Of a DNA stretch of 47,011 nt, positions 38,787-46,352 are shown piece after piece (the stretch's first letter is position 1; every line of letters starts with the position of its first letter). The stretch covers positions 1-47,011 of IMG/VR virus record IMGVR_UViG_3300021961_000161; one strand, 5' to 3'. The translations under genes and the position numbers were made by a program. The notes below the pieces were generated by a model. The model did not search any database. It saw only the letters and a program-made list of their open reading frames with translations, and was not told the origin of the DNA. Source of the stretch: a virus.

Positions 38787-39545
38787 ATGGCTTTATTCCA
38801 CTCACCATCTATTGTCACCAATGGAATGGTGTTGTGCATAGATGCTGCAAATATAAAAAGTTATGTTGGATCAGGTGTTACTTGGAGTGATATAAGTGGA
38901 AAATTAAATACTGTATCTATTGATGCAAAAGATACAGTATATAATGTATATGATTTGCAAGTTGGTGATTATGTCTTACCAAATTTTGTACCATCAAATT
39001 ATTCCACATATAGTTCTTCAAATTCGGGAATCATATCTTTTGATGGAATTAATGGTTATGTTGATTTTCTTGCCTCAAATTTAGGCACAACAACTACGGT
39101 TGAAATGTGGGCAAGATTAGGAAGTAATTATCAAGAAAAATTTCTTTTTGGATGGTTATATTATGGTGTTTGGTGTCAAGGTGGAAATTTTGGATACAAC
39201 ACAGGAAATTCTGATATATGCGGAATATCTTCAACAACTGTTGATAGTTTGGGACTAGTTGGTAACTGGAAACATTATGTATTTGAAATGCGTAGTGATG
39301 TGTCTTACGCAAATAATAAAATTTATGTGAATGGAGTGTTGCAAACATTATCTTATCAAAACGGAACTGAAAGTTCAGTAAATAGAACATTTAATAGTGG
39401 AAATGGAAGACTTTGTGCTCGTAGAGGTAGTATAAGTTATCCAATGCCTTTAGACTGTTCTTCTTTAAAAGTTTATAATAGATCATTAAGCACTGATGAG
39501 ATTTTGCAAAATTTCAATGTATTGAGAGGGAGGTTTGGAATCTAA
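38787..39545 (+). CDS. LamG-like (concanavalin fold) virion protein 2
   Basis: Encodes 252 residues. It opens with PSIVTNGMVLCIDAANIKSYVGSG.TWSDISG and ends with VYNRSLSTDEILQNFNVLRGRFGI, the same frame as the other two LamG proteins, but the middle differs widely. Segments GIISFDGINGYVDF and NWKHYVFEM...NNKIYVNGV fit the lectin-like sandwich. It has several Cys residues, unlike most fibres here. The stop overlaps the next start by one base (TAATG), so the two LamG genes are coupled. A ribosome site, AGAGGAAA, lies just upstream. Ligand unknown. Confidence 0.77.
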   Translation: MALFHSPSIVTNGMVLCIDAANIKSYVGSGVTWSDISGKLNTVSIDAKDTVYNVYDLQVGDYVLPNFVPSNYSTYSSSNSGIISFDGINGYVDFLASNLGTTTTVEMWARLGSNYQEKFLFGWLYYGVWCQGGNFGYNTGNSDICGISSTTVDSLGLVGNWKHYVFEMRSDVSYANNKIYVNGVLQTLSYQNGTESSVNRTFNSGNGRLCARRGSISYPMPLDCSSLKVYNRSLSTDEILQNFNVLRGRFGI

Positions 39546-40726
39546 TGGGAGTATTTTCAGGTCCAGATGTATCCGAGTCTGGTTTAGTTCTTGCATTAGA
39601 TGTAGGAAATACGAAGAGTTTTGATAGTAGAGAAAATTTGGTTTCTTATTCAACATATAATGCATCAACTTGGTCCAATATTTTTCCAGCAAATGCAACA
39701 TTAACGACTGGTATTGATGCTCCAGATGCAAGTAGTACTGCAATAAGATTAACTTGTTCTGCAACTGGAAGTAGTCTTCTTAGAATAAATTTTCCCACAT
39801 TTACGCCAAATGGAACAGATAGTTATACTACAAGTTTTTATGTGAGGTTAATAAGTGGAAATACATCAACTAGTAATCAATTAACAACAGATTTAGCAGA
39901 TGGAAATCCTTCCGGAAATTACTTACCAAATTTAATTACTAATCAGTGGGTTAGAGTATCCTTTACTGCAGTTCCAACAGCAACTGCAAAGTCATTTATT
40001 GACTTATTAAGTGATAATACTAATAACTATGTTTTGGATTTTTGGGGAGTTCAAATAGAAAAAAGTTCATCAATGTCAACTTATACACCAACAAATGGTT
40101 CTACTATTGTAAGAACAACAACTTGGACTGATTTGAGCGGTAGAGGAAATACTGGAACTTTAACTAATGGTCCTACTTACAATAGTTCTAATTTAGGTTC
40201 TTTAGTTTTTAATGGTTCTAACACTATTGTAAACATTCCTTTTAATGCATCATCTATGGATTTTTCTGCAGCACAAACAATTAGTATGTGGATGAAACCA
40301 GCAACAGGTTCTAACAGTTCTCGCAGAAATCCATATAATCAAGCATATGGTGGTTCAGGAACATTAACATATGAACCTAGTGGAGATATAAATTATTACT
40401 TTGGAACTAATGGAGGTAATGATTTACCTTACGTTGGTAAATCATCCGGATTTACTGTCGCAGCAGAAGAAATTGCATTTATAACTGTGACAAGAAATCA
40501 AGCAACTAATGTAACAAATTGGTATAAAAATGGAGTTTTAATTACAACATCTGATGCCGGTGGTTATGCCGCAACTGCTAACGGTTCCTCTGCAATTTCC
40601 ATTGGTTTTGGATATGCTGGGGCATTTTTGGGAAACATTTATGATTGTAAAGTGTACAATAGAGCTCTCACAGCATCAGAAATCCAACAAAACTTTAATG
40701 CACTTAGAGGAAGATTTGGTATTTAA
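39545..40726 (+). CDS. LamG-like (concanavalin fold) virion protein 3, with extra domain
   Basis: Encodes 393 residues. The start (GPDVSESGLVLALDVGNTKSFDS) and end (VYNRALTASEIQQNFNALRGRFGI) match the other LamG proteins. An added domain of about 150 residues near 30-185 (beta-rich, with YTTSFYVRLISGN and FWGVQIEKSSSMSTYTP) looks like a carbohydrate-binding-module-type insertion of the kind seen before LamG parts in phage proteins. The WTDLSGRGNTGTLTNGP segment then begins the LamG core. It is coupled to the previous gene by TAATG. Confidence 0.77.
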   Translation: MGVFSGPDVSESGLVLALDVGNTKSFDSRENLVSYSTYNASTWSNIFPANATLTTGIDAPDASSTAIRLTCSATGSSLLRINFPTFTPNGTDSYTTSFYVRLISGNTSTSNQLTTDLADGNPSGNYLPNLITNQWVRVSFTAVPTATAKSFIDLLSDNTNNYVLDFWGVQIEKSSSMSTYTPTNGSTIVRTTTWTDLSGRGNTGTLTNGPTYNSSNLGSLVFNGSNTIVNIPFNASSMDFSAAQTISMWMKPATGSNSSRRNPYNQAYGGSGTLTYEPSGDINYYFGTNGGNDLPYVGKSSGFTVAAEEIAFITVTRNQATNVTNWYKNGVLITTSDAGGYAATANGSSAISIGFGYAGAFLGNIYDCKVYNRALTASEIQQNFNALRGRFGI

Positions 40727-40733
40727 GTGTCCA

Positions 40734-40741
40734 AATAAATA
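40734..40741 (+). promoter_or_regulatory. late promoter motif
   Basis: AATAAATA, followed by CTC, lies 23 bases before the gene at 40765. Confidence 0.55.
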
Positions 40742-40764
40742 CTCATAGATTACATTATTGTTGA

Positions 40765-41730
40765 ATGAATTTTGTAAAATTTGCTCTTGAAAATGGTGGT
40801 ACAATCAAACCTCTACTCATTCCAGCAGAACACACGAATGGTACAGGTCTTTGCAATCCATCAGTTTTTGTAGACGACGGAAATATACTGGTCAATGTTC
40901 GTCATATTCAATATACTCTGTACCATTCAGAGTTAAACAAATATGAGCACCAATATGGTCCTCTAGTTTATCTTAACCCAGAGAATGATATTACACTCAC
41001 TACGACTAATTTTATCTGTGAATTAGATGAGAACCTGGATATTTCTTATTGGTCAAAGGTAGACACTTCTGCTTTTGACCAGAAACCTTTATGGGAATTT
41101 GTAGGTCTTGAAGATGCAAGACTGGTGAAATGGAATGATAAGTTTTATCTAACTGGTGTCCGTAGAGATTTGGACACCATTGGTACAGGAAGAATGGAAC
41201 TTTCTGAACTTGAATTTACTGATAATGAAATAAAGGAAGTATCAAGATTTCGTATTCCTGGGCCACCACCAGATAATGAATACTGCAATAAGAATTGGAT
41301 GCCTATCCTAGATCAACCTTTTCATTATATAAAATGGACTAATGCAACACAGATTGTTAAAGTTATTCCAGAGGAAAAAAGAACAGAGACTGTAGTTCTT
41401 AAGGACTGGGTACAAGCACCAAAAGATTTAAGAGGTGGTTCTCAAGTTCTTCCATACAAAGATGGTTATCTAGCAATCAATCACGAGACTGATTTGTTTA
41501 AGTCAGAAGCAGGAAGGAAAAATGCAAGATATCGCCATAAGTTTACATACTGGGATAAAGATTGGAATATTCAAAAGTTTTCTCCAACGTTCTCATTCCT
41601 AGGGGGAGAGATTGAATTCTGTTGTGGAATGGCTAAGTACCAAAACGATTATCTATTAACTTTTGGATTTCAAGATAACGCAGCATATATTTTAAGAGTT
41701 CCTGGTCATTTAATGGAGGAGTTTATATGA
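40765..41730 (+). CDS. GH130-like glycoside hydrolase or phosphorylase fold protein
   Basis: Encodes 321 residues with the pattern of five-bladed propeller enzymes of family GH130 and relatives: NPSVFVDDGNILVNVRHIQY (31-50), EFVGLEDARLVKWNDKFYLTGVR (111-133), NKNWMPILD, GGSQVLPYKDGYLAINHE, and GGEIEFCCGMA...LLTFGFQDNAAYI. In GH130 the GxEDARL Asp and nearby acids act in catalysis on beta-mannosides; both acids of the motif are kept here. It overlaps the GT25 fusion gene by 4 bases (ATGA), so the two proteins probably act on one glycan. Substrate unknown; a binding-only role is possible. Confidence 0.7.
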   Translation: MNFVKFALENGGTIKPLLIPAEHTNGTGLCNPSVFVDDGNILVNVRHIQYTLYHSELNKYEHQYGPLVYLNPENDITLTTTNFICELDENLDISYWSKVDTSAFDQKPLWEFVGLEDARLVKWNDKFYLTGVRRDLDTIGTGRMELSELEFTDNEIKEVSRFRIPGPPPDNEYCNKNWMPILDQPFHYIKWTNATQIVKVIPEEKRTETVVLKDWVQAPKDLRGGSQVLPYKDGYLAINHETDLFKSEAGRKNARYRHKFTYWDKDWNIQKFSPTFSFLGGEIEFCCGMAKYQNDYLLTFGFQDNAAYILRVPGHLMEEFI

Positions 41731-43682
41731 AATTAAAAGGATTTCCATCGGTTCGTTATGTAACTTTAGAAGACGATATCGAAAGACAAGAACTACTTAC
41801 AAAACAATTCCAACAATACAATATCACTCCAATTCCTATCAAGTCCAAAAGATTTACAGAGTCTGATGATATTATTATTGGAAAATACTTAGATAGTGTG
41901 AGTGGTCAAGTAAAAGGTTGTAATGTATCTCACCTCAAAGCATTTAAAGATTGGTATTACAATACAGACGAACCCTATGGTTTTTTCTGTGAAGATGATT
42001 TGTCACTTGAGACTGTAGAACATTGGAACTTTACGTGGCAAGAGTTTGTAGATAATCTTCCAAGTAACTGGGGAGCAGTTCAACTTCTTGCAATTCGTGG
42101 GGAGTTTAATCAAATTTATTTAAGAGAAAGACTATGGGATGATTGGGCAATTACTGCATATATTCTCAAGAGAGATTATGTAAAACGTATCATCCAACAT
42201 TGTTGCATTGGAGAAACTTATAATCTTGAAGTGAAAGATAGTGAGATTATGCCGATTGGTGAAAGTTTATTCTTCACTAACTTCGGAAAAGTTTACACGT
42301 GTCCGTTGTTTGTAGAAAACACAAGAATTAATTCCCTTGATTTAAATGATAAAGAGTTAGAAAACGGACAAAAACCAAATCACCACTTTTCCTCCCAATA
42401 TATCTCAAATTGGTGGAAAGAAAATAAAGCAGACATCAAAACAATTATGAATATTCCAACCGACCCTTTGGTTGCTTATGCATTAGATACTGAAAATACA
42501 ATTCGTAACTATGAGTTAGCACGATGGTATCACGAAAGAAAACAAACTGCCTCTGCAATTACTTATTACTTAAGAGCAGCAGATCGCACAGAAGATTCAT
42601 TGCTTGCTTATGAATGTTTGCTTCATATGGCGTCTTGTTTCCACGATCAAAAGAACAGAAACTATACAGTGAAAGGATTATATCAACACGCGATTAATCT
42701 ACTTCCAAAGAGACCAGAAGCATATTTTCTTCTCGCAAGACACGAAGAGTGGAATAAGATGTATTCTGATTCCTATACAACTGCTACACTTGGATTGAAT
42801 GTATGTGATTTTGATTCAGAACCAATCGCAACAATCACTGATTATCCTGGTAAATATGGACTGATCTTTGAGAAAGCAGTGTGTTCATATTGGTGGGGTA
42901 AGTCACAAGAGTGTCGTGACTTATTCCAGGATCTGAAAAATAATTATGAACTTGATAAAACTCATTATGATGCTGTAGCAAACAATCTTCAGAATCTTGG
43001 TTGTTGGGTTCCAAAGAGTATTAAGTATGAAAAGTCAAGATACCAAGAGTTTAAGTATAAGTTTCCTGGTTTAGAAAATATTGAGAAAAGTAATGGTCAA
43101 GCATTACAAGATATGTTTATCTTATCGATCTTGAATGGAAAGAGAAATGGAACTTATCTTGAGATTGGAGCACAAGAACCAATCTTCCAAAATAATAGTG
43201 CTATCTTGGAAAAAGACTTTGGATGGAAAGGAGTTTCTGTAGAAATTCTTGAAAATCTTTGTAGGATGTTTGCAGAGCAAAGGTCTAATCCGATTATTTG
43301 TAAGGATGCAACAACGATTGATTATGAAAAACTACTGAATGAACATTATACCACAAAAGAGATTGATTATCTACAACTAGACTGTGAGCCCTCTAAAACT
43401 ACATTTGAGATTTTATTGAGTATTCCTTTTGATCAGTACAAGTTTGCTGTGATTACTTACGAACACGATCATTATGTTGATATGACATCAACTTATCGTA
43501 CAAAGTCTAGAAATTATTTGAAACTTATGGGTTATGAACTTGTGGTTTCAAATGTATCGCAGGATGATAAGACGCCATTTGAAGATTGGTGGGTACATCC
43601 AGATCTGGTAGATCAAGAAACAATTGAAAAATTCAAAAGTATTAAAGAAGTGACTGATGTGAGAGATTATTTCTACCAGTAG
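41727..43682 (+). CDS. GT25 + TPR + FkbM-type fusion protein
   Basis: Encodes 651 residues in three parts. Residues 1-235 match GT25 (LPS-type glycosyltransferase): VRYVTLEDDIERQELL, CNVSHLKAFKDWYY (65-78) and FFCEDDLSLE with the acidic EDD at 89-91. Residues 245-400 look like TPR-type helical repeats (YELARWYHERKQTASAITYY, RPEAYFLLARHEEW). Residues 440-645 are an FkbM-like methyltransferase: GTYLEIGAQEPIFQNNSAILEKDFGWKGVSVE and IDYLQLDCEP. In the last motif the usual DxxG-E is altered to DCEPS. It is the third GT-FkbM fusion in the window, each with a different transferase. It is coupled to the GH130-like gene and followed by a terminator. Confidence 0.78.
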   Translation: MKLKGFPSVRYVTLEDDIERQELLTKQFQQYNITPIPIKSKRFTESDDIIIGKYLDSVSGQVKGCNVSHLKAFKDWYYNTDEPYGFFCEDDLSLETVEHWNFTWQEFVDNLPSNWGAVQLLAIRGEFNQIYLRERLWDDWAITAYILKRDYVKRIIQHCCIGETYNLEVKDSEIMPIGESLFFTNFGKVYTCPLFVENTRINSLDLNDKELENGQKPNHHFSSQYISNWWKENKADIKTIMNIPTDPLVAYALDTENTIRNYELARWYHERKQTASAITYYLRAADRTEDSLLAYECLLHMASCFHDQKNRNYTVKGLYQHAINLLPKRPEAYFLLARHEEWNKMYSDSYTTATLGLNVCDFDSEPIATITDYPGKYGLIFEKAVCSYWWGKSQECRDLFQDLKNNYELDKTHYDAVANNLQNLGCWVPKSIKYEKSRYQEFKYKFPGLENIEKSNGQALQDMFILSILNGKRNGTYLEIGAQEPIFQNNSAILEKDFGWKGVSVEILENLCRMFAEQRSNPIICKDATTIDYEKLLNEHYTTKEIDYLQLDCEPSKTTFEILLSIPFDQYKFAVITYEHDHYVDMTSTYRTKSRNYLKLMGYELVVSNVSQDDKTPFEDWWVHPDLVDQETIEKFKSIKEVTDVRDYFYQ

Positions 43683-43706
43683 ACACTTTCAGAACTGACC
43701 ACCCGT

Positions 43707-43732
43707 ACCCCCCGCATGAACCTGGGGGGTTT
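43707..43732 (+). terminator. intrinsic terminator
   Basis: ACCCCCC (43707-43713) pairs with GGGGGGT (43724-43730) around a 10-base loop, followed by TTTAT. It closes the late region after the GT25 fusion. The T run is short, so it is weaker than the other terminators. Confidence 0.7.
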
Positions 43733-43758
43733 ATAGTAGGTGGAGACACACGAAACCG

Positions 43759-43863
43759 ATGAGGTACTCCACACTGGACAGATTGATTTTTGTCACATCC
43801 TTTGTCTGGATGATTCACTGGGGTGTTAAAGTATCTGAGGCAGCATTGAACGCACTATTCTGA
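43759..43863 (+). CDS. very small hydrophobic protein
   Basis: Encodes 34 residues (MRYSTLDRLIFVTSFVWMIH, then WGVKVSEAALNALF). The middle is hydrophobic enough for one membrane segment. The stop TGA at 43861-43863 overlaps the start of the metalloprotease gene (TGATG), so it may act as a translated leader for that gene. A GGAG lies at 43742-43745, somewhat far upstream. Whether the peptide itself has a role is unknown. Confidence 0.5.
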   Translation: MRYSTLDRLIFVTSFVWMIHWGVKVSEAALNALF

Positions 43864-44288
43864 TGCTTACATTATACACCAGTGGATACAACTATAGCAA
43901 GCGTCGTTGTACTGATGTTGTAAATTGGTTCATTTCTAAACACTTACCCAAACACAAGCTTGAAATCATTGTTAATCACCGTGGAATGTTACGCGATGGA
44001 GTTTATGGTTGGGTAGGAGTGACTGATTGTGATTATCGTCCAAGATCTTTTGAGATTGAGATGCATAATCGTCTGGATGTTGATCACTACACCAGAACCC
44101 TCCTGCACGAACTCTGGCACGTCTATCAGCACGTTACGGGTGCTCTTAAGGATAAACGCGGAAAGAGGCACTGGAGGGGCATAGACTTCTCTCAGACGGA
44201 CTATGAAGACCAACCCTGGGAACATCAAGCATTTCAAATGGAAGAAGTGCTTTTTGATGAATACCTTGACTACTTGACACACCACTGA
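43863..44288 (+). CDS. SprT-like zinc metalloprotease
   Basis: Encodes 141 residues. The TLLHELWHVYQHVTG segment (79-93) holds the zinc site HELWH (H82, E83, H86) of zincin proteases. The pattern of a short N-terminal beta part (LEIIVNHRGMLRDGVYGWV) before the HExxH, and a later YEDQPWEHQAFQME with further acidic residues, fits small SprT-like phage peptidases. It would cut a protein; targets are unknown. It has no signal peptide, so it acts in the host cytoplasm, and by position probably early in infection. It is coupled to the small hydrophobic gene before it. A sigma70 promoter lies within its last codons. Confidence 0.72.
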   Translation: MLTLYTSGYNYSKRRCTDVVNWFISKHLPKHKLEIIVNHRGMLRDGVYGWVGVTDCDYRPRSFEIEMHNRLDVDHYTRTLLHELWHVYQHVTGALKDKRGKRHWRGIDFSQTDYEDQPWEHQAFQMEEVLFDEYLDYLTHH

Positions 44289-44302
44289 TAACTCTGTACA
44301 AT
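44274..44302 (+). promoter_or_regulatory. sigma70-type early promoter
   Basis: TTGACA (44274-44279), 17 bases, TACAAT (44297-44302): one mismatch to consensus. The predicted start is near 44309, so an ATG at 44301 cannot be used from this promoter and the next gene must start at 44328. Confidence 0.82.
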
Positions 44303-44327
44303 GACCTTTGTGGAGGTTGAAAAAACT

Positions 44328-44546
44328 ATGATCTCAATGAAAGCTCCAAAGACAAAGAAACGTTTTGTCAACATTATTCCGAAGAGTTCTAAGGCAAAGA
44401 ACCGTTTCGTGAATATTATGCAATCACTTCACGCAATGGAAGTAGAACAGGAAATTGATGATAAACTCTTCTTGGTTTCTATCAATCGTCAGTACTGCAC
44501 TTGGGTTCCCAAGAATGGTAACGAACATTGGGAAGTTGTGAAATGA
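44328..44546 (+). CDS. small basic protein of unknown function
   Basis: Encodes 72 residues from the ATG at 44328. An in-frame ATG at 44301 lies within the promoter's -10 box, and GGAGG at 44312-44316 sits 11 bases before the chosen start. The N-terminal 30 residues are strongly basic and internally repeated (KKRFVNII...KNRFVNIM), which suggests nucleic-acid binding. The C-terminal part (LFLVSINRQYCTWVPKNG) is mixed. The first gene of an early-type unit, it overlaps the next gene by 4 bases. Function unknown. Confidence 0.68.
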   Translation: MISMKAPKTKKRFVNIIPKSSKAKNRFVNIMQSLHAMEVEQEIDDKLFLVSINRQYCTWVPKNGNEHWEVVK

Positions 44547-44920
44547 AAAAATTAATTATTCTTGCTACACTTCTATTCTCTTCTCCTGTATTTGCACAAA
44601 CTACTCCAGTAGTTCCAAAGGCAAAAATCTATCGTCCTTTTGTATATGAAACTAACTGTATTTTAGAATATGGTATTCAAACTTATGAAGATGTTTGTAA
44701 AGTCATTGAAACTCGGGAAACTGGCGGAGCACTGAGAACTCGTAACATCTTCTCTAATAAGTTTGGATTAACGATCAAATCGCGCTTTGATAAAGAAAGG
44801 GGATTTGTTACTTGGGATTCTCATAATAAGTTTGAGTACAAGTGGGATTATAAAGTTGGTGGAACTGGTTGGTCTTATGTGATGCCAGGTGTTCTTCTTG
44901 AAAATGTAAGTTGGGACTGA
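44543..44920 (+). CDS. exported small protein
   Basis: Encodes 125 residues from the ATG at 44543, which overlaps the previous stop (ATGA). A clear signal peptide opens it: MKKLIILATLLFSSPVFA, with a likely cut after AFA or FAQ. The mature part has two Cys (NCILEYG and DVCKVIE), which could form a disulfide in the periplasm, and a Trp/Gly-rich end (VGGTGWSYVMPG). It probably acts in the periplasm or envelope during early infection. The family is not recognised. Confidence 0.72.
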   Translation: MKKLIILATLLFSSPVFAQTTPVVPKAKIYRPFVYETNCILEYGIQTYEDVCKVIETRETGGALRTRNIFSNKFGLTIKSRFDKERGFVTWDSHNKFEYKWDYKVGGTGWSYVMPGVLLENVSWD

Positions 44921-45093
44921 TGAAAGTTACTGAGCATAACATTCAAGATACAGACTTGAATTTAAAAGACATTGATTTGTTGATTCGATTGCTCAAGAAA
45001 GAATCAAAAGCGTATAAAGATCGTGCTGTTCTGCTACGCTATGGTATTTTGATTGGTAAATTAGTATGTCTTCGACATGATTTAATTTCTTAA
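44920..45093 (+). CDS. small protein of unknown function
   Basis: Encodes 57 residues from the ATG at 44920, which shares its A with the previous TGA stop (TGATG). The sequence (MKVTEHNIQDTDLNLKDIDL, then LIRLLKKESKAYKDRAVLL) is helical and amphipathic. There is no signal peptide. It is translationally coupled to the exported protein. Function unknown. Confidence 0.6.
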   Translation: MKVTEHNIQDTDLNLKDIDLLIRLLKKESKAYKDRAVLLRYGILIGKLVCLRHDLIS

Positions 45094-45097
45094 AAAA

Positions 45098-45126
45098 TTA
45101 TAAACTACCTTAAATAGTAGTAGAAT
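45098..45126 (+). promoter_or_regulatory. weak sigma70-like promoter
   Basis: TAGAAT (45121-45126) lies 17 bases after TTATAA, a poor -35. The stretch around the -10, ATAGTAGTAGAATAG, resembles that of the promoter at 46908-46936 (ATAGTGGTAGAATAG). Both stand before early-type genes. Confidence 0.5.
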
Positions 45127-45137
45127 AGGAGAAAACT

Positions 45138-45302
45138 ATGGTTGTATTTCTTACTGCAACCATTATTACTTGCTCTGACGCATTGAGTGTTATTCAACGC
45201 ATTTCTAGAGTTGTTGGATTAACTGAAGTTCAAAGAACTGAAATTGTAAAAGAAATCCGCAAAGTTGTTCCTTCCTGTCCCATTAAAGTAGTAAAAAAAT
45301 GA
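45138..45302 (+). CDS. small protein of unknown function
   Basis: Encodes 54 residues (MVVFLTATIITCSDALSVIQ, then RISRVVGLTEVQRTEIVKEI and so on). The N-terminus is hydrophobic and may be a short signal or membrane segment. Two Cys are present, one early and one near the end. A strong ribosome site, AGGAG, at 45127-45131 lies 6 bases before the ATG. It overlaps the next gene by 4 bases. Function unknown. Confidence 0.68.
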   Translation: MVVFLTATIITCSDALSVIQRISRVVGLTEVQRTEIVKEIRKVVPSCPIKVVKK

Positions 45303-45472
45303 CTGAAGAATCTCAAATTGATAAATGGAATCGCGGATTGACTCTTTTTGAGGAAAGTGTGTTGAAACCAGATCCTGAACTTCGTAACTGTGCTCACAAT
45401 CAACTTTGCTATAATGAACTTATGGCAGTTCGTGAGCAAGTCCTACAATATCTTAAGACGTTGAGACAATGA
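45299..45472 (+). CDS. small protein of unknown function
   Basis: Encodes 57 residues (MTEESQIDKWNRGLTLFEES, then a Cys-bearing middle NCAHNQLCYNE and a helical end). It is likely a small helical protein. The start lies within the previous gene's stop (ATGA) and its stop overlaps the next start in the same way, so three genes form a chain of coupled translation. Function unknown. Confidence 0.62.
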   Translation: MTEESQIDKWNRGLTLFEESVLKPDPELRNCAHNQLCYNELMAVREQVLQYLKTLRQ

Positions 45473-45708
45473 GCTCATACACCTTTTGGTTGATTATATT
45501 TGCTTTTGTTTCTTATTTTATTGCTACAGACCAATCAGTAGCGAGGGCATTTTATATGCTCACACAACTTGCAAGAGTAGAATACGAAAAAGTTATTTGG
45601 TGGGTTAGACATTCGCCAGACAACTTAATTGTTCGTTGGTTAATTCATAGAAGGTCTATGAAGATGGCGAAAGAACTAATGAAGGAATTTGAAGAAAAGA
45701 ATAAATAA
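45469..45708 (+). CDS. small membrane protein
   Basis: Encodes 79 residues. Residues 4-20 (YTFWLIIFAFVSYFIAT) form one membrane segment at the N-terminus, followed by a mainly helical, basic cytoplasmic part (RWLIHRRSMKMAKELMKEF). It is coupled to the previous gene by ATGA. The last gene of this short unit, it is followed by the terminator at 45740. It may act at the host inner membrane; function unknown. Confidence 0.66.
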   Translation: MSSYTFWLIIFAFVSYFIATDQSVARAFYMLTQLARVEYEKVIWWVRHSPDNLIVRWLIHRRSMKMAKELMKEFEEKNK

Positions 45709-45739
45709 TGATGCCTTAACTGACTGCAATCTGTAAGGT

Positions 45740-45763
45740 AGGGGAGGAGAAATCCTCCCCTTT
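45740..45763 (+). terminator. intrinsic terminator with GAAA tetraloop
   Basis: AGGGGAGGA (45740-45748) pairs with TCCTCCCCT (45753-45761) around a GAAA loop, followed by TT. The stem is strong but the T run is short. It ends the small early unit. Confidence 0.85.
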
Positions 45764-45767
45764 ATAA

Positions 45768-45775
45768 TATAAATA
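45768..45775 (+). promoter_or_regulatory. late promoter motif
   Basis: TATAAATA, an exact late consensus match, lies 28 bases before the endonuclease-like gene at 45804. Confidence 0.65.
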
Positions 45776-45803
45776 CCAATGCAGTCAGTTTAAGAGTAGA
45801 GTT

Positions 45804-46331
45804 ATGCAACCACGCATATACACATATAAAATTACCTTTGAAGAGGTTCCTTATTACTATTATGGAAGTAAGAAGGAAAAAGTATTTGGCGAAGAATATT
45901 GGGGATCTCCTGTTGCAAACAAATGGTGTTGGGAACTTTATACACCAAAGAAGCAAATATTAGAAATATTTGATTACACTGACGAAGGATATATCAAAGC
46001 ACAAGAAGTTGAAGCTAGATTGATAAAACCAGCATTTAACACTGATAAATGGTGTTTAAATGCTAATGTATTGGGAACTTTTTCTTTGCAAGCAAAAAGT
46101 AAAGCTGGTAAAATTGGTGGAAAAATAGGGGGAAGGAAGCATATTGAAAGTGGTCATTTAAAAAGAATTAGTCACCTAGGTGCCAAAAAAGGTGGAGAAA
46201 TAACAGCAAAAAAGTTAAATTCTCAAAAATGGATTTGTTTAGAAACTGGAATGATATCTACTATTGGACCTCTTACTAGATACCAAAGAGTTAGGGGAAT
46301 AGACATTTCAAAAAGAAAAAAGGTAGAATAA
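45804..46331 (+). CDS. probable homing endonuclease (GIY-YIG-like with NUMOD-like part)
   Basis: Encodes 175 residues. The N-terminus (YTYKITFEEVPYYYYGSKKEK and then EEYWGSP) recalls the GIY-YIG type start of phage homing endonucleases, where YTYKIT and YYYG take the place of the two motifs. The later Gly/Lys-rich helical repeats (SKAGKIGGKIGGRKH, HLGAKKGGEITAKK) look like NUMOD3-type DNA-binding modules, and WICLETGMIS...RYQRVRGIDISKRK is a common closing motif in such proteins. It is preceded by its own late promoter. It is likely a mobile gene inserted between small early genes. The nuclease call is by motif impression. Confidence 0.55.
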   Translation: MQPRIYTYKITFEEVPYYYYGSKKEKVFGEEYWGSPVANKWCWELYTPKKQILEIFDYTDEGYIKAQEVEARLIKPAFNTDKWCLNANVLGTFSLQAKSKAGKIGGKIGGRKHIESGHLKRISHLGAKKGGEITAKKLNSQKWICLETGMISTIGPLTRYQRVRGIDISKRKKVE

Positions 46332-46334
46332 ATA
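46327..46334 (+). promoter_or_regulatory. late-promoter-like motif overlapping a stop codon
   Basis: AATAAATA includes the TAA stop of the endonuclease gene and lies 18 bases before the gene at 46353. In this AT-rich context it may occur by chance. Confidence 0.3.
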
Positions 46335-46352
46335 GGTCAAACGGGAAGAATT

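Larger units (their letters stand above)
45718..45790. repeat. 11-bp inverted repeat around a terminator
   Basis: AACTGACTGCA (45718-45728) and its reverse complement TGCAGTCAGTT (45780-45790) are separated by 51 bases that contain the terminator and a late promoter motif, directly before the endonuclease gene. Confidence 0.7.

Noticed and set aside
44301-44327. Start of the 44328 gene at the ATG at 44301
   Set aside because: That ATG lies in the promoter -10 box, upstream of the predicted transcript start, and a GGAGG fits the later ATG.
45700-45707. AATAAATA at the end of the small membrane protein gene as a late promoter
   Set aside because: It is followed by the terminator at 45740 and no gene within reach. 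AT-rich stop contexts give this motif by chance.
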